DNA from: Argyresthia goedartella
Taxonomy: Eukaryota; Arthropoda; Insecta; Lepidoptera; Argyresthiidae
Reading direction: 5' to 3'
DNA length: 64,000 bases
Assembly: GCA_949825045.1 (NCBI GenBank)
Contig: OX463822.1
Span: 33,978,703-34,042,702 of the forward strand
The translations under genes were made by a program, and so were the position numbers. Positions 52,201-54,993 of the stretch are shown piece by piece; within the stretch, counting starts at the first letter, position 1, and each line of letters begins with the position of its first letter. The notes under the pieces were generated by a model. That model ran no database searches. It was not told the origin of the DNA and saw nothing but the letters and a program-made list of their open reading frames with translations.

Positions 52201-54202
52201 AATTATTATTTCTAAATGATATGGGGTTGACTTAGTTTTAGTTTAGTTGATAATCTTATTTCAATTTCAACTTAAAACACAAGTTTCATAACTTAGTTTA
52301 AGGGCACCATTGTATTCTCTTCAATCCAAATTGTATGGTGAATAAATTTCATATTTACTTTCATTTACTATTTATACACTTTTAGGTATCAGGCTTCAGG
52401 ATCGTATTTGCAATACAGAGATAAGGCGTCGTACTAAGATCATCGATGTCGGCAAGCGAATCACGAGATTGAAGTGGGGAAGGGCAGGACACTTGGAAAG
52501 GAGAGATGACGGAAGGTGGACCAAGCCGGTAACAGAGTGGCTACCCAGAGCCGCAAGGCGTCCAGTGGGCAGACTGCCAGCCAAGTGGTCGGACAATATC
52601 AATATCAAAATAAACAGTGGCTGCGGGAAGCACAGGACCGGAGTAGATGGCGTGGTAAAGAGGAGGCCTATACCCAGCAGTGGGTGAATGTGGGCTGATT
52701 TGATTGATTGATTGATACACTTCCCGTCTATGTGACAGCCTTGTATTGCTGAGCTCCTCGATGAGCTGGTTCATATACAAGTTGTGAAGTTTCATATATA
52801 TGCATAGCCCCGACGTTGATATGAATGATTTCCGTCATCAGTAGACGTGACTTTTCGTTCTCAAATGTCAAATCGCATACAGGGATCGCGATTTGGAACC
52901 TTATGCCATGGTAATAATGGTTTTTGGGTACTACAGTACCCAAGTGTGCACGAGGGGATATTATTAGCGTATCGCGCGAGTGATATGAGTGATGTGAGTA
53001 TAGCATTCCATTCACGACGGAGATGTTGACTCGCTCCATTTTGAAATTGCTAGCTCATCGCCTGATCAAAATAGCAGTACCTGGATCGCATCTGTTGTAT
53101 GGCAGCCGGCGGCAGCATCCCATTCACGACGGATATGTTGACGCCCGCCTTTTCGAACACGCGGCCATCTTGTAACACGCAAGTGATGCCACCGCCGCCC
53201 TCCGCGCGCGACCACCGGTCCACTGTGAACTTTGCTTCCTGGGAATCAGAGTGAATTATGTATTGCAAGACCGGTGGCCCATTTCATAAGCAACAGGTTG
53301 TAATTTTGGATGTCTAAATTGGCAACATTGATAAGAAAAAACATGGCGTTACGCCTTTTCTCGTAACGCCATGTTTTATTACGGCGTGGCAGAGGCACAG
53401 TTTTGCCCATGTTTAGCCATCTATTCAATAATAAATTTTGCGTAAAAAAGAGTTCTCAAAAAGATAAAGTGTGCCAGTTTAGGGATGTAAAATTTTAACT
53501 TGTTAATTTATGAAAGGTCATTTAGACTCTTGATGTGAAACTATTCGCTTTAGAAACAACACTAGACTACAATAAAATATTCATTGTGAAATTAGAAAGC
53601 CTCATGCAAATAATTTCAAATAATTCAGTTAGCCAAGTGAGAGCTAAGTTAGAAAAATATGCATACCGGGGCAATTACGAACATGTCCTTGTCAAAATCA
53701 AAGTCATCAACAGTTTTTTCGTCTTCCCACGCCTACAAGCAAAACAATTTATTCATGATAAAGAAAATATTAGTTTTATATAATTATTATTTAAACAATA
53801 TTTTACAACATACGTATACACTAAGTTCCGTGGGGGGGACCCTATGCGAGCCAAGTATAAAAGGATAAAAACCATCAGGGACAATATAGTTGACCATCAG
53901 CAGCCTCTAAAATATTCTATTACCTTATCCTCTTCCTGCTCCAACGCTCTGCAGAACTCTGCCTGTATCCTCAGAATCATCAATTCCATCTGCGTCTTCA
54001 TATCACCCTGTGTCTTCTGTAGTGTCTCGATCGGTGTAATCGGGTCCGCCATGTAGTTCTTGACTTGTATGAGTTCTTTCATCTCGGCTTTGTTCCCGCT
54101 ATGTTGGTTATAGGCGGTATAGCCGGCTCCGATGACGGCAGCGGCATATAGCCTGGTGATAAAGGACATTGTAGTCAACCAACTGTCCAGCAAACCAATC
54201 AT
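19088..54202 (-). CDS. CPOX: Coproporphyrinogen-III oxidase, whole gene
   Basis: Gene-level entry. The coding sequence on the complement is join(53924-54202, 53081-53238, 47746-47876, 45120-45246, 39148-39311, 38525-38694, 19088-19225), 1167 bases, 388 residues plus stop. All six introns are GT-AG and every phase matches. The enzyme is the oxygen-dependent (HemF-type) oxidase that converts coproporphyrinogen III to protoporphyrinogen IX in haem synthesis; in animals it acts in the mitochondrial intermembrane space. Signature stretches are [68 protein letters not shown] and [19 protein letters not shown]. Introns of 0.5 to 19.3 kb are filled with mobile DNA. Confidence 0.93.
19226..19739. other. 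CPOX intron 6, left end
   Basis: Intronic. Contains a short GC-rich patch (19446-19505, with CCCCGGGGCGGGGACGGAGG) in otherwise AT-rich DNA. No gene or element recognised. Confidence 0.5.
19740..20290 (+). repeat. R2 interspersed repeat, longest copy
   Basis: Recognised by sharing blocks with three other places: CTGGCTCAGTGCGGGTT...CTGTCAGA (8490-8600 and 39335-39450) and ATCCGAAACACGGAAGCGCC...ACAAATGCCACATA (44875-45065). The stretch CGTGCCCCTCGGTGGGG, read on the minus strand, resembles the end of common lepidopteran non-LTR or SINE-like repeats. No ORF. Confidence 0.5.
20395..20461. repeat. Perfect hairpin, 31-bp arms
   Basis: Bases 20395-20425 are the exact reverse complement of 20431-20461, with a 5-base loop. 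The right arm runs into unrelated sequence just before SINE copy 2. Confidence 0.9.
20485..20625 (-). mobile_element. tRNA-derived SINE, copy 2 (partial)
   Basis: Matches copy 1 from the B-box region (GAGAGGTCCCAGGTTCGCTCC on the minus strand) through the GTGATGTCGCTGTTTCTGG body. The A-box head is missing. Confidence 0.72.
20919..21650. mobile_element. Inverted-repeat element around a GGGTTCCGTACC-type repeat
   Basis: Bases 20919-20948 (GTTTATAAACTATCGACAAA...) are inverted relative to 21550-21580 (GTTTACAATTTATCGATAGC...). The right end continues with GTTTTGACAATCTTACGGTGACATAT, which recurs at 32800-32905. It looks like one non-autonomous element carrying another inside. Confidence 0.5.
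20975..21394 (+). repeat. GGGTTCCGTACC...GACCGGTTTTTT lepidopteran repeat
   Basis: Starts TTTTTAGGGTTCCGTACCC, contains a CCGTCCGTCCGT run and CACCAGGCTGTATCTC, and ends CGCACTTGACCGGTTTTTTT. I know this sequence as a very common non-coding repeat in moth and butterfly genomes. It is the best single hint of taxon. Its transposition class is uncertain. Confidence 0.75.
21651..21897. repeat. Unclassified repeat-like intron sequence
   Basis: Contains CACCAAATTTCATCCTTTTAGC and CCGTTTGGCC, wording that I have seen in lepidopteran interspersed repeats. Boundaries unclear. Confidence 0.3.
21898..21978. repeat. Perfect hairpin, 33-bp arms
   Basis: Bases 21898-21930 are the exact reverse complement of 21946-21978, with a 15-base loop. 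The arms contain CATAATCATAATCATTTATTC, like a LINE 3' tail. Confidence 0.9.
22005..22035. repeat. (AAT)n microsatellite
   Basis: About ten AAT units. Confidence 0.9.
22036..22330 (+). pseudogene. Fragment of a transposable-element ORF
   Basis: The frame ending at 22328 reads [20 protein letters not shown], then [18 protein letters not shown] 'KWT-E-MN...' segment like this occurs near the N-terminus of some insect non-LTR ORFs, by my memory. Other parts of the ORF are absent. The family is not certain. Confidence 0.45.
22540..23102 (-). pseudogene. Unknown element ORF, C-terminal part
   Basis: Two open pieces: 22725-23102 ([15 protein letters not shown], then a Ser/Pro-rich stretch with [16 protein letters not shown] and [13 protein letters not shown]) and, after a frameshift, a C-terminal domain from [18 protein letters not shown] through [14 protein letters not shown] and [12 protein letters not shown]. 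The C-terminal pattern (short beta-like strands, 'WPE/G-I-V') recalls RNA-binding folds of retroelement ORF1 proteins; this is inference. Confidence 0.6.
23110..24712 (+). pseudogene. LINE-C endonuclease and linker
   Basis: Open pieces 23140-23748 (endonuclease, [19 protein letters not shown], residues up to the [10 protein letters not shown] block), 23742-24158 and 24107-24712 (linker and start of reverse transcriptase, [17 protein letters not shown]). The expected catalytic 'S-D-H' near 23720 reads LHHLF after a frameshift. Confidence 0.78.
24745..25938 (+). CDS. LINE-C reverse transcriptase, long intact part
   Basis: 397 codons. It covers motifs [36 protein letters not shown] and [10 protein letters not shown] (catalytic Asp pair present) and the C-terminal region [13 protein letters not shown]. 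It is separated from the upstream piece by one frameshift near 24710. Without the endonuclease and ORF1 it cannot support mobility. The function is known only from the family. Confidence 0.85.
   Translation: MRGKFTVSNLILLNDYITEAMDNGQQVDVIYTDYSKAFDRIDHNTLINKLIGTGIHGDLLRWFSSYIDNRSQAVVLNNYVSSWVPVPSGVPQGSLLGPLLFIIYVGDIESCFNSSNLLSFADDMKIYSIISSHVDVIALQADLTRLEDYCRINKLELNPSKCFVCTFTRKFNVLHTNYTLQGQDLSRCYIMRDLGVHHDSRLLFDRHVDKIVNKASKSLGFVMRISKSFTNIKTIKLLYCTFVRSNLEYASQIWNPNYATYIDRIENIQKRFLRYLCFRVKIPYKSNNYLNLCKQFHFLPLQNRRNIADYLYMLKIINNDIDCPVLLSKLKFVVPQRSLRFNPPLNVPRASTNYRQNSFLIRASRTVNCFSKLLDIDIFHTNIVKARRCLTLNFFSA
26276..26587 (-). pseudogene. Unknown element ORF, N-terminal part
   Basis: Starts [19 protein letters not shown] and is mostly helical ([16 protein letters not shown]). 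After a frameshift near 26290 the frame continues as [19 protein letters not shown] and [11 protein letters not shown], up to the LINE-C insertion. It probably forms a coiled coil. No enzyme motif. I recall such proteins as common repeats in Lepidoptera, but cannot name a family safely. Confidence 0.6.
26790..27960 (-). mobile_element. LINE fragment with reverse transcriptase (family distinct from LINE-B)
   Basis: Reading right to left: [14 protein letters not shown] (27754-27954), a gap where the FADD motif would be (broken), then 27206-27616 with [24 protein letters not shown] and [15 protein letters not shown] decayed C-terminal end follows. It meets the BEL/Pao element at 27960. Confidence 0.75.
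27965..28738 (+). pseudogene. BEL/Pao gag, C-terminal fragment
   Basis: Begins [18 protein letters not shown] and has the Cys-rich zinc-knuckle pair [13 protein letters not shown] and [13 protein letters not shown] typical of BEL/Pao gag. A long Gly/Pro/Arg-rich tail follows. The capsid-like part is absent. Confidence 0.8.
28761..30050 (+). pseudogene. BEL/Pao pol: protease and reverse transcriptase, first part
   Basis: The frame carries the aspartic protease motif [13 protein letters not shown] (around residue 32) and BEL/Pao landmarks [31 protein letters not shown] and [11 protein letters not shown]. The latter holds the first reverse-transcriptase Asp. It ends at a stop just before the YVDDI block; reading resumes in another frame. 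Protease and the first half of the transcriptase look otherwise intact. Confidence 0.85.
30060..30526 (+). pseudogene. BEL/Pao pol: reverse transcriptase end
   Basis: [17 protein letters not shown] holds the catalytic [21 protein letters not shown] and [15 protein letters not shown] follow, all family-typical. After FMQQLWSRQ the sequence jumps to the segment just before the integrase, so the whole RNase H domain is missing. Confidence 0.85.
30480..31889 (+). CDS. BEL/Pao integrase, open over 469 codons
   Basis: Zinc-binding HHCC ([10 protein letters not shown] ... CLPCYR), catalytic core with D in GTDFAGPF, D in [12 protein letters not shown] and E in [10 protein letters not shown], and a C-terminal DUF5641-type region ([23 protein letters not shown]). 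The first ATG of the frame lies inside old pol sequence, so this is a polyprotein remnant and not a separate gene. All three acidic catalytic residues are present. Confidence 0.85.
   Translation: MTAWICRFARNCRNSEAQRVRTQVLTPRERNHALFALVRNVQTVHFKSELDILRRGRVQLKGAVARLNPFIDPQGLLRVGGRLRNANLPYAARHPLLLPRKGKLVELLIQDRHIRNGHVGCHALMAFLQREFWILSGRRLVRSVVFRCLPCYRAKAATMQPQMGDLPSDRVNEIRPFAGVGTDFAGPFMVKSSQLRNARLVKAYLCVFVCLATKAVHLEVVSDLTTEAFIACLDRFVSRRGLPSLIRSDNGTNFVGARRYLQEVTQFLNGNQDAIGTACSRRGIEWVFSPPGCPHWGGIFEAAVKSAKSSLRFEELATLFCKIEMTLNSRPLCPLSSDPNDLEALTPGHFLIGQPLNALPEYPFGDVKLSRLTRWQMLQQMAQDFWKRWSLEYLHILQQRLKWTDRTSPPQVGDLVLIKNANLPSLRWRRGRIVNLYTGRDGTPRSAEVKMGDSVLKRAVATLSRLPID
32451..32799. other. CPOX intron 6, no feature
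   Basis: No coding or repeat signal recognised to the right of the BEL/Pao element. Confidence 0.4.
32800..32905 (+). repeat. Copy of the 21535-21650 repeat
   Basis: Shares GCGGTACAGTTTAC, TTTATCGACAGTTTGTAAACTAACG and GGTTTTGACAATCTTACAGTGACATAT. Confidence 0.6.
33005..33240. mobile_element. MITE family M1, copy 2
   Basis: Core with inverted halves GCGCTAAATGCCGTATTTTACAG and AAATACGGCATTTTGCGTCC. The outer end CCAAGTGTCGACCTAGGGCCC parallels copy 1 (14236-14420) in reverse. Confidence 0.6.
33839..34780 (+). CDS. LINE-D ORF1: coiled coil plus FP-like RNA-binding domain
   Basis: 313 codons from the second Met ([17 protein letters not shown]). A Ser/Thr-rich start is followed by a long coiled coil (roughly residues 60-150), then a domain with [36 protein letters not shown] and FVVEQLT. 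That domain resembles the baculovirus FP25K-type fold found in many insect LINE ORF1s. ORF1 proteins bind element RNA. The start at 33839 was preferred over 33803 because the latter lies in the 5' UTR-like region. Confidence 0.8.
   Translation: MIKRTPPASPATTATNNSSSASPSKKGTSIASSQAEDGSLVSHVTLRHKQNQGKQYLDDLKGVRGDIHTTLDSYAKAQDEKFSKIMNVIKEIQTQNSEIKSQNAGIEKAITFLSEQYETMQNKLAALEGERNKDHEYILLLEEKVDELQRSDRKANIEIRNVPKKAEETKEDLINVVLNLAKTSDIKIQRSDIRDIFRTRGKTDKTAVITELSSSILKNDLLKGVKQFNKTHKNNKLNASHLGFQNNSTSVFVVEQLTQKANKLYYLARDLKKSNNYKHCWTSYGKVYMRLLDDSPIINITCEKQVHALLNKA
35046..35561 (+). pseudogene. LINE-D ORF2: first half of endonuclease
   Basis: Contains [27 protein letters not shown] and VGIYRSPSN, the N-terminal half of an apurinic-type endonuclease. 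The second half (GDFN and SDH motifs) is missing: near 35545 the frame jumps to the linker ([10 protein letters not shown]). Confidence 0.82.
35635..37740 (+). CDS. LINE-D ORF2: linker and reverse transcriptase
   Basis: 701 open codons. Linker with [17 protein letters not shown], then [77 protein letters not shown] (catalytic Asp pair) and [16 protein letters not shown] long C-terminal region follows. Reverse transcriptase looks functional by motif. It lacks a working endonuclease, so the copy could not cut its own target. Confidence 0.88.
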   Translation: MWRSSDPNEAAEKLAVTISEILADNSRMITIPNRKRVKQPWMTPGLLRCIRNRDNMNKSVKKNPHNILLKTTYKRYRNFCNNLLHTLKRKYDRSELEISRKNPKKLWKSIKRIAKIPNKKTEDTTLLSIKTTSAESVETINDHFANVGKTLAEKLVSNAQSSHRPTSKIPTTVHSFGLIDVDPAEVHSLIMNLQEDSAVGWDGISTKFVKLSRYALVPVFSHLCNICFSQGVFPKVFKRSIIHPIHKGGDRKDINNYRPISVLTVLSKILEKLMNNRLKRYLDDKNLLSDCQFGFRNGRSTEDAVTALTDKVVNGLDKRQKCLGIFLDLAKAFDTVSVPILLDKLESFGVRGIAHELFKDYLQERQQRVKIGPHYSSDSYVTYGVPQGSVLGPTLFLIYINDLCDLSLKDCNIYTYADDTALIFNSKSWSDAIISAEQGLRCVSEWLESNLLTLNVAKTKSMFFSILKSKLPALHVGLKAHSCSYPTNATCSCERIERVDKIKYLGVVIDQQLNWLPQIDSVVSRVRKLSWIFKNLRHAMPPDMLRATYIALVQSVLCYCVTVWGGACKTKMLSLERAQRSLLKVMLIKPYRFPTTDLFSLADVLSVRQLYILQSVLRRHRNSVNPSNNHKRRHDIIFKTPSFETEFARKQFTIQSTLLYNKVNRICSIHPMLSFECKSSVSKLLKTLDYAHTEKFLVIVK
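38341..38490 (-). mobile_element. tRNA-derived SINE, copy 3 (partial)
   Basis: Shares the body (GTGTGTGACGTCGCTGTTTCTGG, minus strand) and GAGAGGTCCTGGGTTGGAACC with copies 1 and 2. The A-box head is shortened. It lies tail to tail with LINE-D and 35 bases from CPOX exon 6. Confidence 0.72.
38525..38694 (-). CDS. CPOX: CPOX exon 6
   Basis: Acceptor CAATTCGCAG, donor AATGCT/GTAAGT, 170 bases. Two bases complete the Val begun in exon 5, then 56 codons. It encodes [18 protein letters not shown], then [20 protein letters not shown] and [11 protein letters not shown], nearly identical to the human enzyme at [10 protein letters not shown] and TKFGL. This is the most conserved exon. Confidence 0.93.
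38830..38873 (-). pseudogene. Echo of CPOX exon 5, short and degenerate
   Basis: ACGAAGTTGACCGCGCGGGCCTG and the following GATAGTCGATG resemble real exon 5 at 39207-39250 (ACGAAGTTGAACGCGCGGGTCTG). Damaged by small gaps. Non-coding. Confidence 0.55.
38967..39070 (-). pseudogene. Echo of CPOX exon 5, about 100 bases
   Basis: Parallels exon 5 from the donor-proximal end (GTATCATAGCCTTAGCGCAGCTAG) through GCGGGTCTGGTCCGGATAGT. Translated, it still reads [17 protein letters not shown] against [17 protein letters not shown] of the real exon. It carries deletions and no intact donor. It lies in intron 5, 80 bases downstream of the exon. Confidence 0.8.
39148..39311 (-). CDS. CPOX: CPOX exon 5
   Basis: Acceptor TTATCCGCAG, donor CTATAG/GTAAGT, 164 bases, one base shared with each neighbour's codon. 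It encodes [37 protein letters not shown] and [17 protein letters not shown]...GGIFFDD is a hallmark of the oxygen-dependent enzyme. Confidence 0.93.
39335..39450 (+). repeat. R2 fragment with LINE-E tail-like start
   Basis: GTGCTGGCTTATTGCGGGTCG...GTCAGAAGTTT and CACAGCTTTACGACT-type bases match R2 (19980-20100). Immediately left, CTCTTATTAGAGATAAGCTCGCC is also found at 50176, in the LINE-E 3' end. Confidence 0.5.
39470..40829 (-). mobile_element. LINE-B copy B4 (reverse transcriptase to 3' end)
   Basis: Reading right to left from 40829: [11 protein letters not shown], the [11 protein letters not shown] block, [19 protein letters not shown] motif, then the C-terminal region and the 3' UTR to 39470. 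A 50-base AT-rich insertion (about 40641-40689, ending in GAATAT repeats) and several stops break it. At 40829 it abuts bacterial-type DNA. Together with 43806-44860 it appears to form one LINE on this strand that was interrupted. Confidence 0.82.
40840..41660 (+). pseudogene. Ankyrin-repeat protein gene remnant, bacterial type
   Basis: Repeats can be read as [20 protein letters not shown] / [20 protein letters not shown] / [20 protein letters not shown] / [25 protein letters not shown] / [19 protein letters not shown]. At least four ankyrin units are followed by a helical, Lys/Glu-rich tail ([20 protein letters not shown]). Stops lie at 41052, near 41150 and elsewhere. The first open piece (40800-41054) now takes its ATG and first nine codons from LINE-B. 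Ankyrin proteins are common host-interaction factors of Wolbachia-like symbionts. Confidence 0.82.
41838..42000 (+). pseudogene. Small upstream ORF of bacterial type
   Basis: Reads [20 protein letters not shown] then [18 protein letters not shown] and overlaps the start of the recombinase in another frame. The tight overlap is what one expects of a bacterial operon. The product is not recognised. Confidence 0.5.
41963..43258 (+). pseudogene. Large serine recombinase gene remnant
   Basis: The N-terminal resolvase domain starts [20 protein letters not shown], with the catalytic Ser in RVSSD. It continues [18 protein letters not shown] (the conserved Arg block) and [18 protein letters not shown]. 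The middle is broken. The end is clear: [19 protein letters not shown], a zinc-ribbon region (42713-43033) whose first CxxC reads CKFG while later Cys residues remain (HCG, YYTC), and a coiled-coil end (42994-43260). In full it would be about 430-450 residues, normal for the family. Such recombinases are found in prophages and mobile elements of Rickettsiales. Confidence 0.85.
43362..43805 (+). mobile_element. LINE-B copy B5: inverted reverse-transcriptase segment
   Basis: It begins at CTCCACGGCAAACAATA, the same LINE position at which B4 ends (40829), but in opposite orientation. It runs through [20 protein letters not shown] to ...[12 protein letters not shown]. By eye it is over 90% identical to the matching part of B4. 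It ends abruptly against the minus-strand LINE piece at 43806. Confidence 0.82.
43806..44860 (-). mobile_element. LINE-B piece: endonuclease and linker
   Basis: Reading right to left: endonuclease remnants (44860-44460), then a linker with [35 protein letters not shown] and FNKCIDDGA, ending [10 protein letters not shown] just where the PIS-motif of reverse transcriptase should begin. The endonuclease part matches 61860-62160. It completes the LINE of which B4 is the 3' part. Confidence 0.7.
44875..45065 (+). repeat. R2 fragment
   Basis: ATCCGAAACACGGAAGCGCC, GAAACAAATGCCACATA and GTGCGAGTACCACTA match 20138-20280. Confidence 0.55.
45120..45246 (-). CDS. CPOX: CPOX exon 4
   Basis: Acceptor ATCTTCCCAG, donor GCAAA/GTAAAA, 127 bases. 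Two bases complete Gly, two start the Lys finished in exon 5. It encodes [20 protein letters not shown] and [19 protein letters not shown]. The WFGGG-DLTP-Y motif lines the active site in this enzyme family. Confidence 0.92.
45247..45617. other. CPOX intron 3, right of exon 4
   Basis: An open frame (45393-45710) has no recognisable domain. The last bases (CCTCGTCTTCGAAAATAA) match a stretch of the 144-bp satellite, so this is satellite sequence cut by the next element. Confidence 0.45.
45626..46340. mobile_element. 715-bp foldback/MITE with 8-bp target duplication
   Basis: Left end CGGTCCGGAACTTAGTAGAC and right end (reverse) GGGTTCGGAACTTAGTAGAC; inverted homology continues for about 45 bases (ACTTTCC...CGCTACTTT). 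GAAAATAA at 45618-45625 and 46341-46348 is the target duplication. Joining the flanks recreates the satellite's TTCGAAAATAATCTACCAG. The right arm also carries internal direct repeats (AGGGAAAGTAGCGAATTT). An 8-bp duplication suggests hAT-type transposition. No transposase. Confidence 0.8.
46341..47545 (+). repeat. 144-bp tandem satellite, seven full units plus parts
   Basis: Units start with GTCAGTCTAGTTGATTGAAA at 46498 (variant), 46642, 46786, 46930, 47074, 47218, 47362 and 47506, always 144 bases apart; the last is cut after about 40 bases. A partial unit and a GAAAG run precede the first. Units differ by only a few bases. No ORF is conserved through the repeat. Confidence 0.95.
47557..47621 (-). 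pseudogene. Echo of CPOX exon 3 (3' part with splice donor)
   Basis: Repeats the last ~60 bases of exon 3 and its donor (GATG/GTGAGT). It reads [20 protein letters not shown] against [20 protein letters not shown] in the real exon. The first half of the exon is absent and no acceptor is visible. It begins about 12 bases after the satellite ends, in intron 3. Confidence 0.85.
47746..47876 (-). CDS. CPOX: CPOX exon 3
   Basis: Acceptor TTTCTTCAG, donor GGATG/GTGAGT, 131 bases. The first base completes Arg, the last begins Gly. It encodes [20 protein letters not shown], then [20 protein letters not shown]. The VIHP-NP...[10 protein letters not shown] block is diagnostic of the enzyme. Confidence 0.93.
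47877..48334. other. CPOX intron 2, left part
   Basis: Bases 47930-47975 (GGTGGCGCAGGCGCAGTTG...CGCCAGTTATC) weakly resemble repeat R1. The hairpin TTTATTCACTGAAAACAGTGAATAAA is at 48287-48312. No gene. Confidence 0.45.
48335..48431. mobile_element. Small foldback element
   Basis: Almost entirely self-complementary: GGCATTAAAACTCGAGAGTG (48344-48363) pairs with CACTCGAGAGTTTTAATGCC (48404-48423), with an inner stem ATGAAACGAGCC/GGCGAGTTTCAT. Confidence 0.75.
48655..48790. repeat. Repeat with copy at 62956-63070 (reverse)
   Basis: Shares CATAATGACCATAATGTGTA, GAGTTTTTACCAAGTAGTTTAACATAATGCTGATC and GTGCGGTTTT with the other copy. Confidence 0.6.
48791..49101. other. CPOX intron 2, no feature
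   Basis: Unremarkable sequence. Contains a 17-base direct repeat around GTCATGGTATAAAGTA near 49055-49088. Confidence 0.4.
49102..49257. mobile_element. 156-bp MITE
   Basis: Ends TGAATAAAACGGATTT and AAATCCGTCCTTTATTCA are inverted repeats. Inside, GTGAATCACTC and GATTCTAAC pair with GTTAGAATCC and GTGATTCA. Confidence 0.7.
49380..50275 (+). mobile_element. LINE-E, 3' part of ORF2 and 3' UTR
   Basis: The open frame 49390-49896 (168 codons) reads [20 protein letters not shown] and then [20 protein letters not shown] and [19 protein letters not shown], typical of the C-terminal end of jockey-like LINEs. The 3' UTR runs to a tail with GTGCAATAAAGAAATTATGAATTATGAATG. A second copy lies at 57417-57790. 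Confidence 0.8.
50520..50940 (-). pseudogene. LINE ORF2 C-terminal fragment (RTE-like)
   Basis: [20 protein letters not shown], then [20 protein letters not shown] and [16 protein letters not shown]. This is the conserved end of a widespread insect LINE ORF. It has a deletion between [11 protein letters not shown] and [10 protein letters not shown]. The clade assignment is tentative. Confidence 0.75.
51110..51920 (+). pseudogene. Decayed copy of a LINE-D-like reverse transcriptase
   Basis: [20 protein letters not shown] matches the [16 protein letters not shown] block of [42 protein letters not shown] and [16 protein letters not shown] follow in the same order. Stops and short deletions break the frame. 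Confidence 0.72.
51921..52379. repeat. AT-rich intron with two stacked hairpins
   Basis: Perfect hairpins TTTGGGACACTAAT/ATTAGTGTCCCAAA (52038-52066) and ATATTATAATTACGGTATAAC / its complement (52084-52131, 21-bp arms). The rest is featureless. Confidence 0.75.
52380..52716 (+). pseudogene. LINE ORF2 C-terminus with (GATT)n tail
   Basis: [40 protein letters not shown], and [19 protein letters not shown] (frameshifted) are the well-known end of RTE-type insect LINEs. It is followed directly by CCCAGCAGTGGG and GATTGATTGATTGAT, a 3' tail. Confidence 0.78.
53003..53037 (-). pseudogene. Echo of CPOX exon 2, 35 bases
   Basis: GCATTCCATTCACGACGGAGATGTTGACTCG differs at a few bases from 53115-53149 in the real exon and still reads [10 protein letters not shown]. 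It is 45 bases downstream of exon 2, in intron 2. Confidence 0.75.
53081..53238 (-). CDS. CPOX: CPOX exon 2
   Basis: Acceptor GATTCCCAG, donor TCCAG/GTACTG, 158 bases, phase 0 start and two bases over. It encodes [40 protein letters not shown] and [20 protein letters not shown] is one of the two PROSITE-like signatures of the family as I know it. Confidence 0.93.
53337..53377. repeat. Perfect hairpin, 16-bp arms
   Basis: AAAACATGGCGTTACG (53338-53353) and CGTAACGCCATGTTTT (53362-53377). An R1-like fragment (GGCGTGGCAGAGGCACAG) follows at 53383-53445. Confidence 0.85.
53446..53923. other. CPOX intron 1
   Basis: Donor GATAAG/GTAATA. AT-rich; two overlapping open frames (53535-53868) have no domain. 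No repeat recognised. Confidence 0.5.
53924..54202 (-). CDS. CPOX: CPOX exon 1: mitochondrial leader and N-terminus
   Basis: From the Met at 54202 ([12 protein letters not shown]...) there are 93 codons to a phase-0 donor; the next in-frame Met at 54169 ([20 protein letters not shown]) is an alternative giving 377 residues in total. Both N-termini are hydrophobic with few acidic residues, as expected for mitochondrial import. Near the end, DDMKT-like [19 protein letters not shown] aligns with human PDDMKTKMELLILETQAQV. The Met at 54295 was rejected because that stretch is LINE-B sequence. Confidence 0.85.
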
Positions 54203-54644
54203 TTTAGTGGTGGTTCTCAGAGGAGGGACAAATGGAGAAACGACAGTTAGTTTTAGAACTAAACCGTTGGATCTACTAAGATCGCATTTAAACAATAGAA
54301 CTCAAAGGATAAAAATAAAAAGAAGATTTTCATGGTCATAATAAAGTACTGTCTTTAACCTTGAATTGGTTCACAGTTAATAATTTATTGATAAGCTCTG
54401 GTGAAACCATGTGTATCAAATTCTCCATTCAAGTTGGGCAATCAATGGCAATCATTGGCAAGTTGAGACCAGTTTAGTGTTAGACAACAATACGTTAGAA
54501 TAAAAAAATGGCGCGAAGTTTCTTGGAATATCATATCGTTGATAGCAAATTGCAGTGGGAGCCCCAAATAGATAAATTAGCTTATACAATAAATTCTGCG
54601 GCTTACGGTGTTAGGAATATCAGACAAAACACAGATGTAGCTAC

Positions 54645-54710
54645 AGCAAGGCTAGCCTATTTTAATTGCTTTCATCGATATGAAAGTTTCTAAAATAGAC
54701 CAGCCTTGCT
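54645..54710. repeat. Imperfect hairpin inside LINE-B copy B6
   Basis: AGCAAGGCTAGCCTATTTTAATTGC... (54645-54675) is inverted in 54680-54710. Other LINE-B copies have different sequence after TTTCAT here. Confidence 0.75.
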
Positions 54711-54946
54711 AAAGCAGCCGATATTCAAACTATTTTTATATTACAGAAAAGAGTCATTCAAGCAATTTATAATTAAAAAACGCTTAGACACAGTAAGAGA
54801 ACTTTTTAAAGAAATTGGCATAGTAATTGTAGCAAGCCAAGTTATTTTTGAAAAAATATAATGTACTTACGCAAGAACCTTTCAACATTTTCCAACATTA
54901 ATGATATCTGTAAGGTTAACCTAAGTAATAATCACAGTCTAGTTTA

Positions 54947-54993
54947 GAAAGAATTGCTAACCAATGTCTAGTACATTGGTTAGCAATTCTTTC
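54947..54993. repeat. Perfect hairpin (21-bp arms) inside LINE-B copy B6
   Basis: GAAAGAATTGCTAACCAATGT (54947-54967) pairs with 54973-54993. Copies B1, B2 and B4 have only the right-hand arm's sequence (TTAGCAATTCTTTC). Confidence 0.88.

Noticed and set aside
54203..54295. Longer CPOX N-terminus starting at the Met at 54295
   Set aside because: Most of those codons are antisense LINE-B sequence. Not conserved in the family.
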